Below are positions 24,579 through 32,269 of a stretch of 64,000 nucleotides of DNA, one piece after another. Every line of letters begins with the position of its first letter. The stretch's first letter is position 1. Position numbers and translations under genes: made by a program. The notes beneath the pieces are model-generated. The model saw nothing but the letters and a program-made list of their open reading frames with translations. It was not told where the DNA came from and did not search any database. The stretch comes from Microbacterium sp. BH-3-3-3 (GTDB lineage Bacteria; Actinomycetota; Actinomycetes; Actinomycetales; Microbacteriaceae). The DNA lies in assembly GCF_001792815.1 (NCBI RefSeq), contig NZ_CP017674.1:1426001-1490000 (forward strand). The letters are read 5' to 3'.

Positions 24579-27500
24579 ATGGCTGACGTACTCGACAGAT
24601 TCGGGCCCGCCACGCGGGACTGGTTCCGCGGTGCGTTCCCCGCTCCGACCAACGCGCAGAAGGGCGCGTGGGAGTCCGTGTCGTCGGGGCGCAACGCGCT
24701 CGTGGTCGCCCCCACCGGCTCGGGCAAGACGCTCTCGGCGTTCCTCTTCGCGATCGACCGCATCTTCCGCGAAAAGGCTCCCGACGGGCCCGAGGCCGCT
24801 CCCCCGCCGCGTCGTCCGCGCGGCGCCGCGAAGACCACCCTCGCGAAGACCCCACCGACCACCACCCGCGTCCTCTACATCTCGCCGCTGAAGGCGCTCG
24901 GCGTCGACGTCGAGCGCAACCTCCGCTCGCCGCTCGTCGGCATCGGTCAGTCCGCTCGCCGGCTGGGCATCGAGGTGCCGTCCGTCACCGTGGGCGTGCG
25001 CTCCGGAGACACGAGCTCCAGCGACCGCCGCAAGCTCGTCACCGCCCCGCCCGACATCCTCATCACGACCCCCGAGTCGTTGTATCTGATGCTGACCAGC
25101 CAGGCGGCAGAGACCCTGCGCGGCGTGCGCACGGTCATCATCGACGAGGTGCACGCGGTCGCCGCGACCAAGCGCGGCGCCCACCTGGCCGTGAGTCTCG
25201 AGCGCCTCGACGCGCTGCTCGACAAGCCCGCGCAGCGGATCGGCCTGTCGGCGACCGTTCGACCCATCGACGAGGTCGCGCGGTTCCTCGGCGGTGCGCA
25301 ACCGGTCGACATCGTGGCCCCCAAAGCCACCAAGGCGTTCGATCTGTCGGTCGTCGTGCCCATCGAAGACATGCTCAACCCGCCTCCGCCGCCGGGCAGC
25401 CCCGCCCCCGACGAGGCCGCAGACGGCGAATGGTTCTCGGATCGCCCCGAGAGTACCGAGATGGCCGGGTCGGTCTGGCCGCACGTCGAAGAGGCCATCG
25501 TCGACCGCATCCTCGAGCGGCGGTCGACCATCGTCTTCTCGAACTCCCGCCGCCTGGCCGAGCGGCTCACCGGGCGCTTGAACGAGATCTACGCCGAGCG
25601 GGTCGGCATCGAGGTACCCGATCCGACCGTGCCGGCGGCGCAAATGGCGCAGGCCGGCTCGTCGGCGGGCGTCGCCGCGATCCTCGCGAAGGCCCACCAC
25701 GGCTCGGTCTCGAAGGAGCAGCGCGCCCAGGTCGAAGACGAACTGAAGTCGGGCGTCCTGCGCTGCGTCGTCGCGACCAGCAGCCTCGAGCTCGGCATCG
25801 ACATGGGCGCGGTCGACCTCGTCATCCAGGTGGAGTCGCCCCCGAGCGCGGCCTCCGGGCTGCAGCGCGTCGGACGCGCGGGCCACCAGGTGGGCGAGGT
25901 GAGCCGCGCGGCACTGTTCCCCAAGCACCGCAGCGACGTGCTGCACACGGCCGTCGTGACCGAGCGCATGCTGGCGGGGCGCATCGAGGCCATCTCGGTG
26001 CCGCAGAACCCGCTCGACATCCTCGCGCAGCAGACGGTCGCCGCCTCAGCCCTCGGCTCGATCGACGTCGAGGAGTGGTTCGAGACCGTCAAGCGCAGCG
26101 CGCCGTTCCGATCCCTCCCCCGCTCGGCGTACGAGGCCACCCTCGACCTGCTGGCCGGGCGGTATCCGTCCGACGAGTTCGCCGAGCTGCGCCCACGCCT
26201 GGTGTGGGACCGCGACGCGGGCACGCTGACCGGTCGGCCGGGCGCGCAGCGGGTGGCGGTCACCAGCGGCGGCACGATCCCCGACCGCGGCCTCTTCGGA
26301 GTCTTCGTCGCGGGCGAGTCGCAGAACGCCCGCGTGGGCGAGCTCGACGAAGAGATGGTCTACGAGTCGCGCGTCAACGACGTCTTCACCCTGGGCACGA
26401 CCAGCTGGCGCATCGTCGAGATCACGCACGACCGGGTGAACGTCGTACCCGCCTTCGGCCAACCGGGCAAGCTGCCCTTCTGGCACGGCGACGGCATCGG
26501 CCGCCCCGCCGAGCTGGGTGAGGCACTCGGCGCCTTCTCGAGAGAGCTGGCGGGGGGCGACCGGTCCAAGGCCGAGAAGCGCCTGCGCGAATCCGGTCTC
26601 GACGACAACGCCATCTCCAACCTGCTCGCCTACCTGGCCGAACAGCGCGAAGCCACCGGCAGCCTGCCCACCGACCGCACGCTCACCGTCGAGCGCAGCC
26701 GCGACGAGGTCGGCGACTGGCGCATCATCCTGCATTCCCCGTACGGCATGCAGGTGCACTCCCCGTGGGCCCTCGCGGTGAACGCCCGCATCCGCGAGCG
26801 CCTGGGCGTCGAGGGGGCCGCCGTCGCGAGCGATGACGGCATCATCGCGAGGGTTCCGGATGCCGCCGCCGAACCGCCCGGGGCCGACCTCTTCGTCTTC
26901 GAGCCCGACGAGCTCGAGCAGATCGTCACCGACGAAGTGGGCGGCTCGTCGCTGTTCGCCTCGCGCTTCCGCGAGTGCGCGGCACGCGCCCTGCTCCTGC
27001 CCCGACTGAATCCGAACCGTCGCTCCCCCCTGTGGCAGCAGCGCCAACGCTCGGCTCAGCTGCTCGAGGTCGCGAAGCGCCACCCGGCTTTCCCGATCAT
27101 CCTCGAGACGCTCCGCGAGGTGCTGCAAGACGTCTACGACCTTCCCGCGCTGCTGCGCCTGACCCGGCAGATCGGCGAACGGCGCATCCGCCTCGTCGAG
27201 ATCACGACCTCGCAGCCCTCGCCGTACGCCCGCGATCTGCTCTTCGGGTACGTCGGGGCGTTCATGTACGAGGGCGATTCGCCCCTCGCCGAGCGCCGCG
27301 CCGCCGCGCTGTCGGTCGACCCTGCTCTGCTGAGCGAGTTGCTCGGCAAGGTCGAGATGCGCGAGCTCCTCGACCCCGACGTCATCGCCCAGTTCGAGCG
27401 CGAGGCCCAGCGGCTCGACCCCGACCGTCGCGCGAAAGGCGTCGAGGGCGTCGCCGACCTGCTGCGCATCCTCGGCCCGCTCGACGCGAGCGAGGTGGCC

Positions 27501-29267
27501 GCACGACTGGACGCCGAGACCGACGCCCTGGCCGAGGCGGAACGCCACCTCGCGACCCTCGTCGACGACCGCCGCGCGATCCGCCTGACGATCGCGGGCG
27601 TCGCTCGGGTCGCCGGTATCGAAGACGCCGGGCGTCTGCGCGACGCGCTGGGCGCCGCACTTCCCGTCGGCATCCCGAACGCCTTCCTCGAGCCCCTGGC
27701 CGACCCGCTCGGCGACCTGGTCGCCCGATACGCGCGCACGCACGCGCCGTTCACCACCGACGCGGTGGCCGCTCGCCTGGGCGTGGGGATCGCGGTCGCG
27801 CGACTGACGCTGCAGCGCCTCGAGTCGCAGGGGCGCCTCGCGAGCGGCTTCTTCCTTCCCGAGGCGTCGGGTGGGAACCGCGGCGACGCCACCGAGTGGT
27901 GCGACGTCGAAGTGCTGCGCCGGTTGCGCATGCGCTCGCTGGCGGCGATCCGCGGCAGCGTGGAACCCGTTCCCCCCGCCGCCTACGCGCGGTTCCTGCC
28001 GGTCTGGCAGCACCTCGGCCGCCCGCTCGAGGGCATCGACGGCGTGCTCGCGGTGATCGAGCAACTCGCGGGTGTTCCCCTCCCCGCGAGCGCGTGGGAA
28101 TCCTTGGTGCTGCCGTCACGCGTCGCCGACTACTCCCCCGCCCTGCTCGACGAGCTGACCGCGACGGGCGAGGTCGTCTGGTCGGGACACGGCACCCTGC
28201 CCGGCCGCGACGGCTGGATCGCCCTGCACCCGGCGGAGGCCGCCCCCTTCACGCGTCAAGACCCGGATGACGCCGACGATCCGGCCCCCGATTCGTTGGA
28301 GGCGCGGATCCTCGGTGCCCTCGACGGCGGGGGCGCATACTTCGCCGGTCAGCTCAGGCAGCTGGCCGGCGCCGAGAACGAGCAGTCGGTGAACGACGCC
28401 CTGTGGGCCCTCACCTGGGCGGGACGCGTCACGAACGACACCTTCGCGCCGGTGCGCACCCTGTTGAGCGGCGGCGGGCAGTCCCACCGCGTCGCCCGTC
28501 GGGCTCCGCGCGCACGCATGTACCGGGGCGCGACGATGCCGCGCGCAACCTCGGCTCCTCGCCCGCCGTCGCTGGGCGGCCGATGGTCGCTGCTCCCCGA
28601 ACGCGAGCCGGACCCCGCCGCCCGGGCCACCGCCACCGCGAGCCTGCTGCTCGATCGGTACGGCGTCGTCACGCGAGGAGCGGTGCAGTCCGAGGGCGTC
28701 CCCGGCGGTTTCGCGCAGGTGTACCGCATCCTGGCGGGCTTCGAAGAGGCGGGCCACTGCCGCCGCGGGTACGTCATCGAGAAGCTCGGGGCGGCGCAGT
28801 TCGCCGCCTCCGCCACCGTCGACCGTCTGCGCGAGTTCGCGGCGGTCGCCGACCCCCCACCGCGACGCACGATCACCCTCGCCGCCACCGACCCGGCCAA
28901 TCCGTACGGCGCGGCCCTCGGGTGGCCGTCGATCGAGGGCGTCACGCACCGCCCCGGACGCAAAGCCGGCGGACTCGTCGTGCTCGTCGACGGCGACCTG
29001 ACGCTGTACCTCGAGCGTGGCGGCCGTAGCGCGCTGGCTTTCACCGACGACGAGGCGCAGCTGCAGGCCGCGACACGTGACCTCGCCGAGACGGCGAAGA
29101 GACGGCGCCTCGAGACCCTCACGGTCGAGCAGGTCAACGGCGAGTTCGTGTACGGCACCGCGGTCGGACGCGCTCTCCGCGAAGCGGGGTTCGTCGAGTC
29201 CCCGAAGGGGCTGACCCTGCGCAAACTGACCGCCGGCGACGCCATTCGCGAGGCCGCTCGTGCGTGA
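24579..29267 (+). CDS. lhr: Lhr-family ATP-dependent helicase (large form)
   Basis: A 1562-residue superfamily 2 helicase, the full length of actinobacterial Lhr. Motif I APTGSGKT is at 44-51, motif II DEVH at 189-192, and the second RecA lobe carries SSLELGIDMGAVDLV and LQRVGRAGHQ. After the motor come winged-helix and Lhr core domains and a long C-terminal extension (about residues 850-1562) unique to the large form. It unwinds RNA-DNA hybrids and takes part in DNA repair in mycobacteria. ATG 24579 follows GAGAGAGG. The next gene is a Nei-type glycosylase, a recurring partner. Confidence 0.96.
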   Translation: MADVLDRFGPATRDWFRGAFPAPTNAQKGAWESVSSGRNALVVAPTGSGKTLSAFLFAIDRIFREKAPDGPEAAPPPRRPRGAAKTTLAKTPPTTTRVLYISPLKALGVDVERNLRSPLVGIGQSARRLGIEVPSVTVGVRSGDTSSSDRRKLVTAPPDILITTPESLYLMLTSQAAETLRGVRTVIIDEVHAVAATKRGAHLAVSLERLDALLDKPAQRIGLSATVRPIDEVARFLGGAQPVDIVAPKATKAFDLSVVVPIEDMLNPPPPPGSPAPDEAADGEWFSDRPESTEMAGSVWPHVEEAIVDRILERRSTIVFSNSRRLAERLTGRLNEIYAERVGIEVPDPTVPAAQMAQAGSSAGVAAILAKAHHGSVSKEQRAQVEDELKSGVLRCVVATSSLELGIDMGAVDLVIQVESPPSAASGLQRVGRAGHQVGEVSRAALFPKHRSDVLHTAVVTERMLAGRIEAISVPQNPLDILAQQTVAASALGSIDVEEWFETVKRSAPFRSLPRSAYEATLDLLAGRYPSDEFAELRPRLVWDRDAGTLTGRPGAQRVAVTSGGTIPDRGLFGVFVAGESQNARVGELDEEMVYESRVNDVFTLGTTSWRIVEITHDRVNVVPAFGQPGKLPFWHGDGIGRPAELGEALGAFSRELAGGDRSKAEKRLRESGLDDNAISNLLAYLAEQREATGSLPTDRTLTVERSRDEVGDWRIILHSPYGMQVHSPWALAVNARIRERLGVEGAAVASDDGIIARVPDAAAEPPGADLFVFEPDELEQIVTDEVGGSSLFASRFRECAARALLLPRLNPNRRSPLWQQRQRSAQLLEVAKRHPAFPIILETLREVLQDVYDLPALLRLTRQIGERRIRLVEITTSQPSPYARDLLFGYVGAFMYEGDSPLAERRAAALSVDPALLSELLGKVEMRELLDPDVIAQFEREAQRLDPDRRAKGVEGVADLLRILGPLDASEVAARLDAETDALAEAERHLATLVDDRRAIRLTIAGVARVAGIEDAGRLRDALGAALPVGIPNAFLEPLADPLGDLVARYARTHAPFTTDAVAARLGVGIAVARLTLQRLESQGRLASGFFLPEASGGNRGDATEWCDVEVLRRLRMRSLAAIRGSVEPVPPAAYARFLPVWQHLGRPLEGIDGVLAVIEQLAGVPLPASAWESLVLPSRVADYSPALLDELTATGEVVWSGHGTLPGRDGWIALHPAEAAPFTRQDPDDADDPAPDSLEARILGALDGGGAYFAGQLRQLAGAENEQSVNDALWALTWAGRVTNDTFAPVRTLLSGGGQSHRVARRAPRARMYRGATMPRATSAPRPPSLGGRWSLLPEREPDPAARATATASLLLDRYGVVTRGAVQSEGVPGGFAQVYRILAGFEEAGHCRRGYVIEKLGAAQFAASATVDRLREFAAVADPPPRRTITLAATDPANPYGAALGWPSIEGVTHRPGRKAGGLVVLVDGDLTLYLERGGRSALAFTDDEAQLQAATRDLAETAKRRRLETLTVEQVNGEFVYGTAVGRALREAGFVESPKGLTLRKLTAGDAIREAARA

Positions 29268-29434
29268 GCGCGGCGGGCCGGTGACCCGCACCGCCCCCAC
29301 ACCGACGTCGCCCGCGCCGTTCGTCCGGCCGCGCCGGCCCGAACGCGGATCCGGCGCGACCGACGACGCGGCGTCCTCGGCCCAGACCCAGACCCGGGCG
29401 AACCCCTCCACGCCCCACGACCCGGGAGCGCACC

Positions 29435-30211
29435 GTGCCTGAGGGCGACACCGTCTACCGCGCCGCCGCCAAGCTGTCGGCGGCCCTGACCGGCAAGGTC
29501 GTCACGCGGTTCGACATCCGCGTGCCCGGCAGCGCGACCGCCGATCTGCGCGGTGAGACCGTGCACGAGGTCGCCGCGCGCGGCAAGCACCTGCTGCACC
29601 GCATCGGCGGCTACACGCTGCACTCCCACCTCAAGATGGAGGGCCGGTGGGACGTCTACCGCCCCGGCGAACGGTGGCGACGTCAAGCCTTCAAGGCACG
29701 CGCGATCGTCGGGGTGAGTGGGGCGGATGCCGTGGGCTTCGACCTTGCGATGGTCGAGGTCCTCCGCACGGTCGACGAGCACACCGTGATCGGGCATCTC
29801 GGACCCGACCTGCTGGCCGATGACTGGGACGAGGCAGAGGCCGTCCGCCGCGTCGCGGCCGACGATCGCGCCGCGCACGTCGCACTCCTCGACCAGCGCA
29901 ACGTCGCGGGGTTCGGCAACGTCTACGCGAACGAGTTGCTCTTCGTACGCGGAATCGCGCCGACCACCCCGGCGAACGAGATCGACGTGCAGGCCACCAT
30001 CGCCCTCGGCGAGCGCATGATCCGCGCCAACCTCCCCCGCCCCGAACGCACCTTCACCGGAGACAGTCGCCCCGGGCGACGGTTCTGGGTCTATGGCCGC
30101 GACGGAGCCCCGTGCCGGCGCTGCGGCACGCCCATCCGCGCCACGAGCCTCGGCGCCTCGTCCACCAGCGAGCGAAACGTGTACTGGTGCCCCACCTGCC
30201 AGCCCGGGTGA
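29435..30211 (+). CDS. nei: Endonuclease VIII-like DNA glycosylase (Fpg/Nei family)
   Basis: A 258-residue base-excision repair enzyme with AP-lyase activity. Pro2 is the catalytic amine and Glu3 the acid (PEGDT, the Nei rather than Fpg form). Lys51 lies in ARGKHLL, followed by HSHLKMEGRW. The helix-two-turn-helix has LDQRNVAGFGNVYANE, and the C-terminal zinc finger is CRRCGTPIR ... YWCPTC. The start is GTG 29435; the upstream 167 bp after lhr contains no convincing gene. Position after lhr fits a joint repair role. Confidence 0.93.
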   Translation: MPEGDTVYRAAAKLSAALTGKVVTRFDIRVPGSATADLRGETVHEVAARGKHLLHRIGGYTLHSHLKMEGRWDVYRPGERWRRQAFKARAIVGVSGADAVGFDLAMVEVLRTVDEHTVIGHLGPDLLADDWDEAEAVRRVAADDRAAHVALLDQRNVAGFGNVYANELLFVRGIAPTTPANEIDVQATIALGERMIRANLPRPERTFTGDSRPGRRFWVYGRDGAPCRRCGTPIRATSLGASSTSERNVYWCPTCQPG

Positions 30212-30489
30212 GGTGTCCCGCCGCGTGACGCAGCGGAGCGGACCGACCCGCGCACGCCGACGCCACGTCACCCCACCCGCACGCCCCGCGTGTCAACCCG
30301 CCCTCGCCTTTCGCTTCCCCGTGGGAGAACGGGGGAAGACACCGACGCCGGGAACCGTGCCGCACTTTCTCTCGACGTCGAGCAAACCGATCATGGCACG
30401 GGCGACGAAGAAGCATTCGAGGGAATGAAGCCGATTCTGCACCCGTTGTCATACATGTCGGCTGACCCGATAGCCGTCCGGAGGGGATC

Positions 30490-30897
30490 GTGGGTAAGAA
30501 CTACATCGACATCGAAAACGACCATGGCGAGACGCTGCGTTACCGCAAGCACGTCAACGGTCGCGGACTCGTCGCGCACGGCGCGAAGGTCCACCCGTCG
30601 GCGCTTGTCGAGAACGGTGCCTACGTCGAACCCGGCGTGCAGATCGCCGCGGGCGTTCGCGTCGGTCGCGGGGTCTGGATCGAGTCCGACGCCGTCATCG
30701 GACCCGAGGCGCACATCGAGCCGCACGCGCACATCTGCGCGGGCGCGGTGATCGGCGCGGGTGCTCACATCGGCGTGCGAACGCAGGTGGGCCACAACGC
30801 CCGCATCGCCACCGGCTCGCTGATCGGCGACGACGAGATCATCAACGACGGCGAAGCCGTCGCCACCGACCGTCGGGGGCTGCGCCTGGCCGCCTGA
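30490..30897 (+). CDS. Hexapeptide-repeat (left-handed beta-helix) protein
   Basis: A 135-residue protein with about eight imperfect hexapeptide units (HPSALVENGAYVEPGVQI, GVWIESDAVIGPEAHI, AHICAGAVIGAGAHIG), the fold of LbH acyltransferases and gamma carbonic anhydrases. It is shorter than most acyltransferases and I see no clear catalytic His triad, so the activity is open. GTG 30490 follows GGAGGGG by a normal spacing. The gene ends at a strong terminator. The 278 bp upstream contains no other gene I can support. Confidence 0.72.
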   Translation: MGKNYIDIENDHGETLRYRKHVNGRGLVAHGAKVHPSALVENGAYVEPGVQIAAGVRVGRGVWIESDAVIGPEAHIEPHAHICAGAVIGAGAHIGVRTQVGHNARIATGSLIGDDEIINDGEAVATDRRGLRLAA

Positions 30898-30923
30898 CTC
30901 CGCCGTTTCATCGGCATCCACGA

Positions 30924-30954
30924 CCCGCACGACTCTTCGGAGCGTGCGGGTTTT
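30924..30954 (+). terminator. Rho-independent terminator after the hexapeptide gene
   Basis: Perfect 8-bp stem CCCGCACG/CGTGCGGG, 11-nt loop, followed directly by TTTT. It is one of the few T-tailed terminators in the window. Confidence 0.85.
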
Positions 30955-30961
30955 CGTGTGC

Positions 30962-30984
30962 CCGACGGGCGCGGCCGCCGTCGG
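30962..30984 (-). terminator. Hairpin after the DUF1304 gene
   Basis: CCGACGG/CCGTCGG arms, 9-nt loop, starting 19 bp past the DUF1304 stop on the minus strand; no T-tract. Confidence 0.45.
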
Positions 30985-31002
30985 CTCCGTGCGGGCGAGA
31001 GC

Positions 31003-31392
31003 TCAGGCGAGGAACGTCAGCACGAGCCCGATGAGAGGCAGGGTGCCCTGCATCACCGCGGGGCGCAGGTTCTTGCGGCCCGTGCTCACGAGCACCAGGG
31101 CCGCGGCCAGCATCGAGCCGAGCGAGAAGGCCAGCAGGGTGCGTCCGACCGGGTCGCCGATTCCGCTGACGACCCAGACGATGATCCCGATGATCGCGCC
31201 GATCGCCAGGAACAGGTTGTAGAAGCCCTGGTTGTAGGCCATCGACTTCGTGATCTCGGCGGTCTGCTGGTCGGGAATGCCGAAGACCTTCCGCGTACGG
31301 GGGTTCGTCCAGCGCACGCTCTCGAGCACGAAGATGTACACGTGCAGCAGGGCCGCGAGTCCCGCGACGACGAGCGCCAGGATGCCGATCAT
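31003..31392 (-). CDS. DUF1304 family membrane protein
   Basis: A 129-residue protein with four predicted membrane helices (starting LALVVAGLAALLHVYIFVLE). The loop WTNPRTRKVFGIPDQQ and the following NQGFYNLFLAIGAI are typical of DUF1304. The function is unknown. ATG 31392 has a TAACGT box 6 nt upstream. It is divergent from the LysR-like gene, the two -10 boxes being only 10 bp apart. Confidence 0.85.
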   Translation of the reverse strand: MIGILALVVAGLAALLHVYIFVLESVRWTNPRTRKVFGIPDQQTAEITKSMAYNQGFYNLFLAIGAIIGIIVWVVSGIGDPVGRTLLAFSLGSMLAAALVLVSTGRKNLRPAVMQGTLPLIGLVLTFLA

Positions 31393-31398
31393 GCTCTC

Positions 31399-31404
31399 AC
31401 GTTA
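31399..31404 (-). promoter_or_regulatory. -10 box (TAACGT), leaderless type
   Basis: Minus-strand TAACGT ends 6 nt before ATG 31392 (DUF1304). Confidence 0.5.
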
Positions 31405-31414
31405 CTCCCGCGGC

Positions 31415-31420
31415 TAGCCT
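31415..31420 (+). promoter_or_regulatory. -10 box (TAGCCT), leaderless type
   Basis: TAGCCT ends 6 nt before ATG 31427. It lies back to back with the DUF1304 -10 box, so the two promoters must compete for space. Confidence 0.5.
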
Positions 31421-31426
31421 GGAGTC

Positions 31427-32149
31427 ATGGTGAACGGCAAGGGCTCTCGGGGACGCGGCGGCGCGCCCCGGCGCGGCGGACCCGCCCGTCCCGTCGCCGC
31501 GGGCCGCGCACGACCCGCGAAGAAGAGCGTCGCCCGCCCGACCCCGCCCCCTCGGGAGGAGCCGCGCACCTTCGTCCTGGGCGCCGTCCCCGGCGCGACG
31601 CCCGGCAAGTGGATCGATCTGTGGCGTGAACGCATGCCCCACGTCTCGCTGGAGCTTCGAGAGATCACGGTCGAGCACCAGCGCGCGGCCATCGACGACC
31701 TCGATGCCGCCCTGGTGCGCCTGCCTCTGGCGGCATCCGAGGACCTGCACGTGATCGAGCTCTACGAGGAGCAGCCGGTCGTGGTGATGTCCACGGATTC
31801 CGAGCTCACCGCCGCCGACGAGCTCGCACTGGCCGACCTCGCGGGGCAGGTGGTGATCGCCGCGGCCGATGACGTCTTGCACGTCATCGTCCCGGATGCC
31901 GTGCCCCCCGCGTTCGCGCCCCCGGGCGACACCGCCCAGGCGATCGCCACCGTCGCCACCGGCGTGGGTGTGGTGATCGTGCCGATGTCCCTCGCTCGCG
32001 CGCACCGTCGTCGCGACGTGGAGTACCGGGTCCTGCAGGACGGACCCGTGTCCACGGTCGCGCTGGCCTGGCTGCGGGAGAACACGACGCCCGATGTCGA
32101 GGCGTTCGTGGGCGTCGTGCGGGGCCGCACGGCGCGTTCCTCCCGCTGA
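31427..32149 (+). CDS. LysR-type substrate-binding domain protein lacking the DNA-binding domain
   Basis: A 240-residue protein. Residues 1-48 are a basic Gly/Arg/Pro/Lys stretch (GKGSRGRGGAPRRGG), with no helix-turn-helix. From PRTFVLGAVPGATPGKWI onward the chain looks like the periplasmic-binding-protein-like effector domain of LysR regulators (DAALVRLPL, LYEEQPVVVMS, TGVGVVIVPMSLAR). It may be a ligand sensor without direct DNA binding, or may bind nucleic acid by its basic tail (inference). Confidence 0.7.
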   Translation: MVNGKGSRGRGGAPRRGGPARPVAAGRARPAKKSVARPTPPPREEPRTFVLGAVPGATPGKWIDLWRERMPHVSLELREITVEHQRAAIDDLDAALVRLPLAASEDLHVIELYEEQPVVVMSTDSELTAADELALADLAGQVVIAAADDVLHVIVPDAVPPAFAPPGDTAQAIATVATGVGVVIVPMSLARAHRRRDVEYRVLQDGPVSTVALAWLRENTTPDVEAFVGVVRGRTARSSR

Positions 32150-32269
32150 GCCGAGGCCGCTCGCGGTCTCGCATCCGCTCGAGACGCATCGAGCCCTCGC
32201 GCCCGACATCTCCCGTGATCGTCCCGCGTCCGCCGCGCGGTAACCTGCGGGGGAAAAAGGGAGTGGGAA

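Noticed and set aside
29260..29442. A 60-residue frame between lhr and nei
   Set aside because: Starts inside lhr and overlaps the nei start, no ribosome-binding site, low-complexity Thr/Pro/Arg content.
30093..30428. A 111-residue frame overlapping the end of nei
   Set aside because: Mostly out-of-frame translation of the nei gene, Pro/Ala/Arg-rich, and no plausible start signal.
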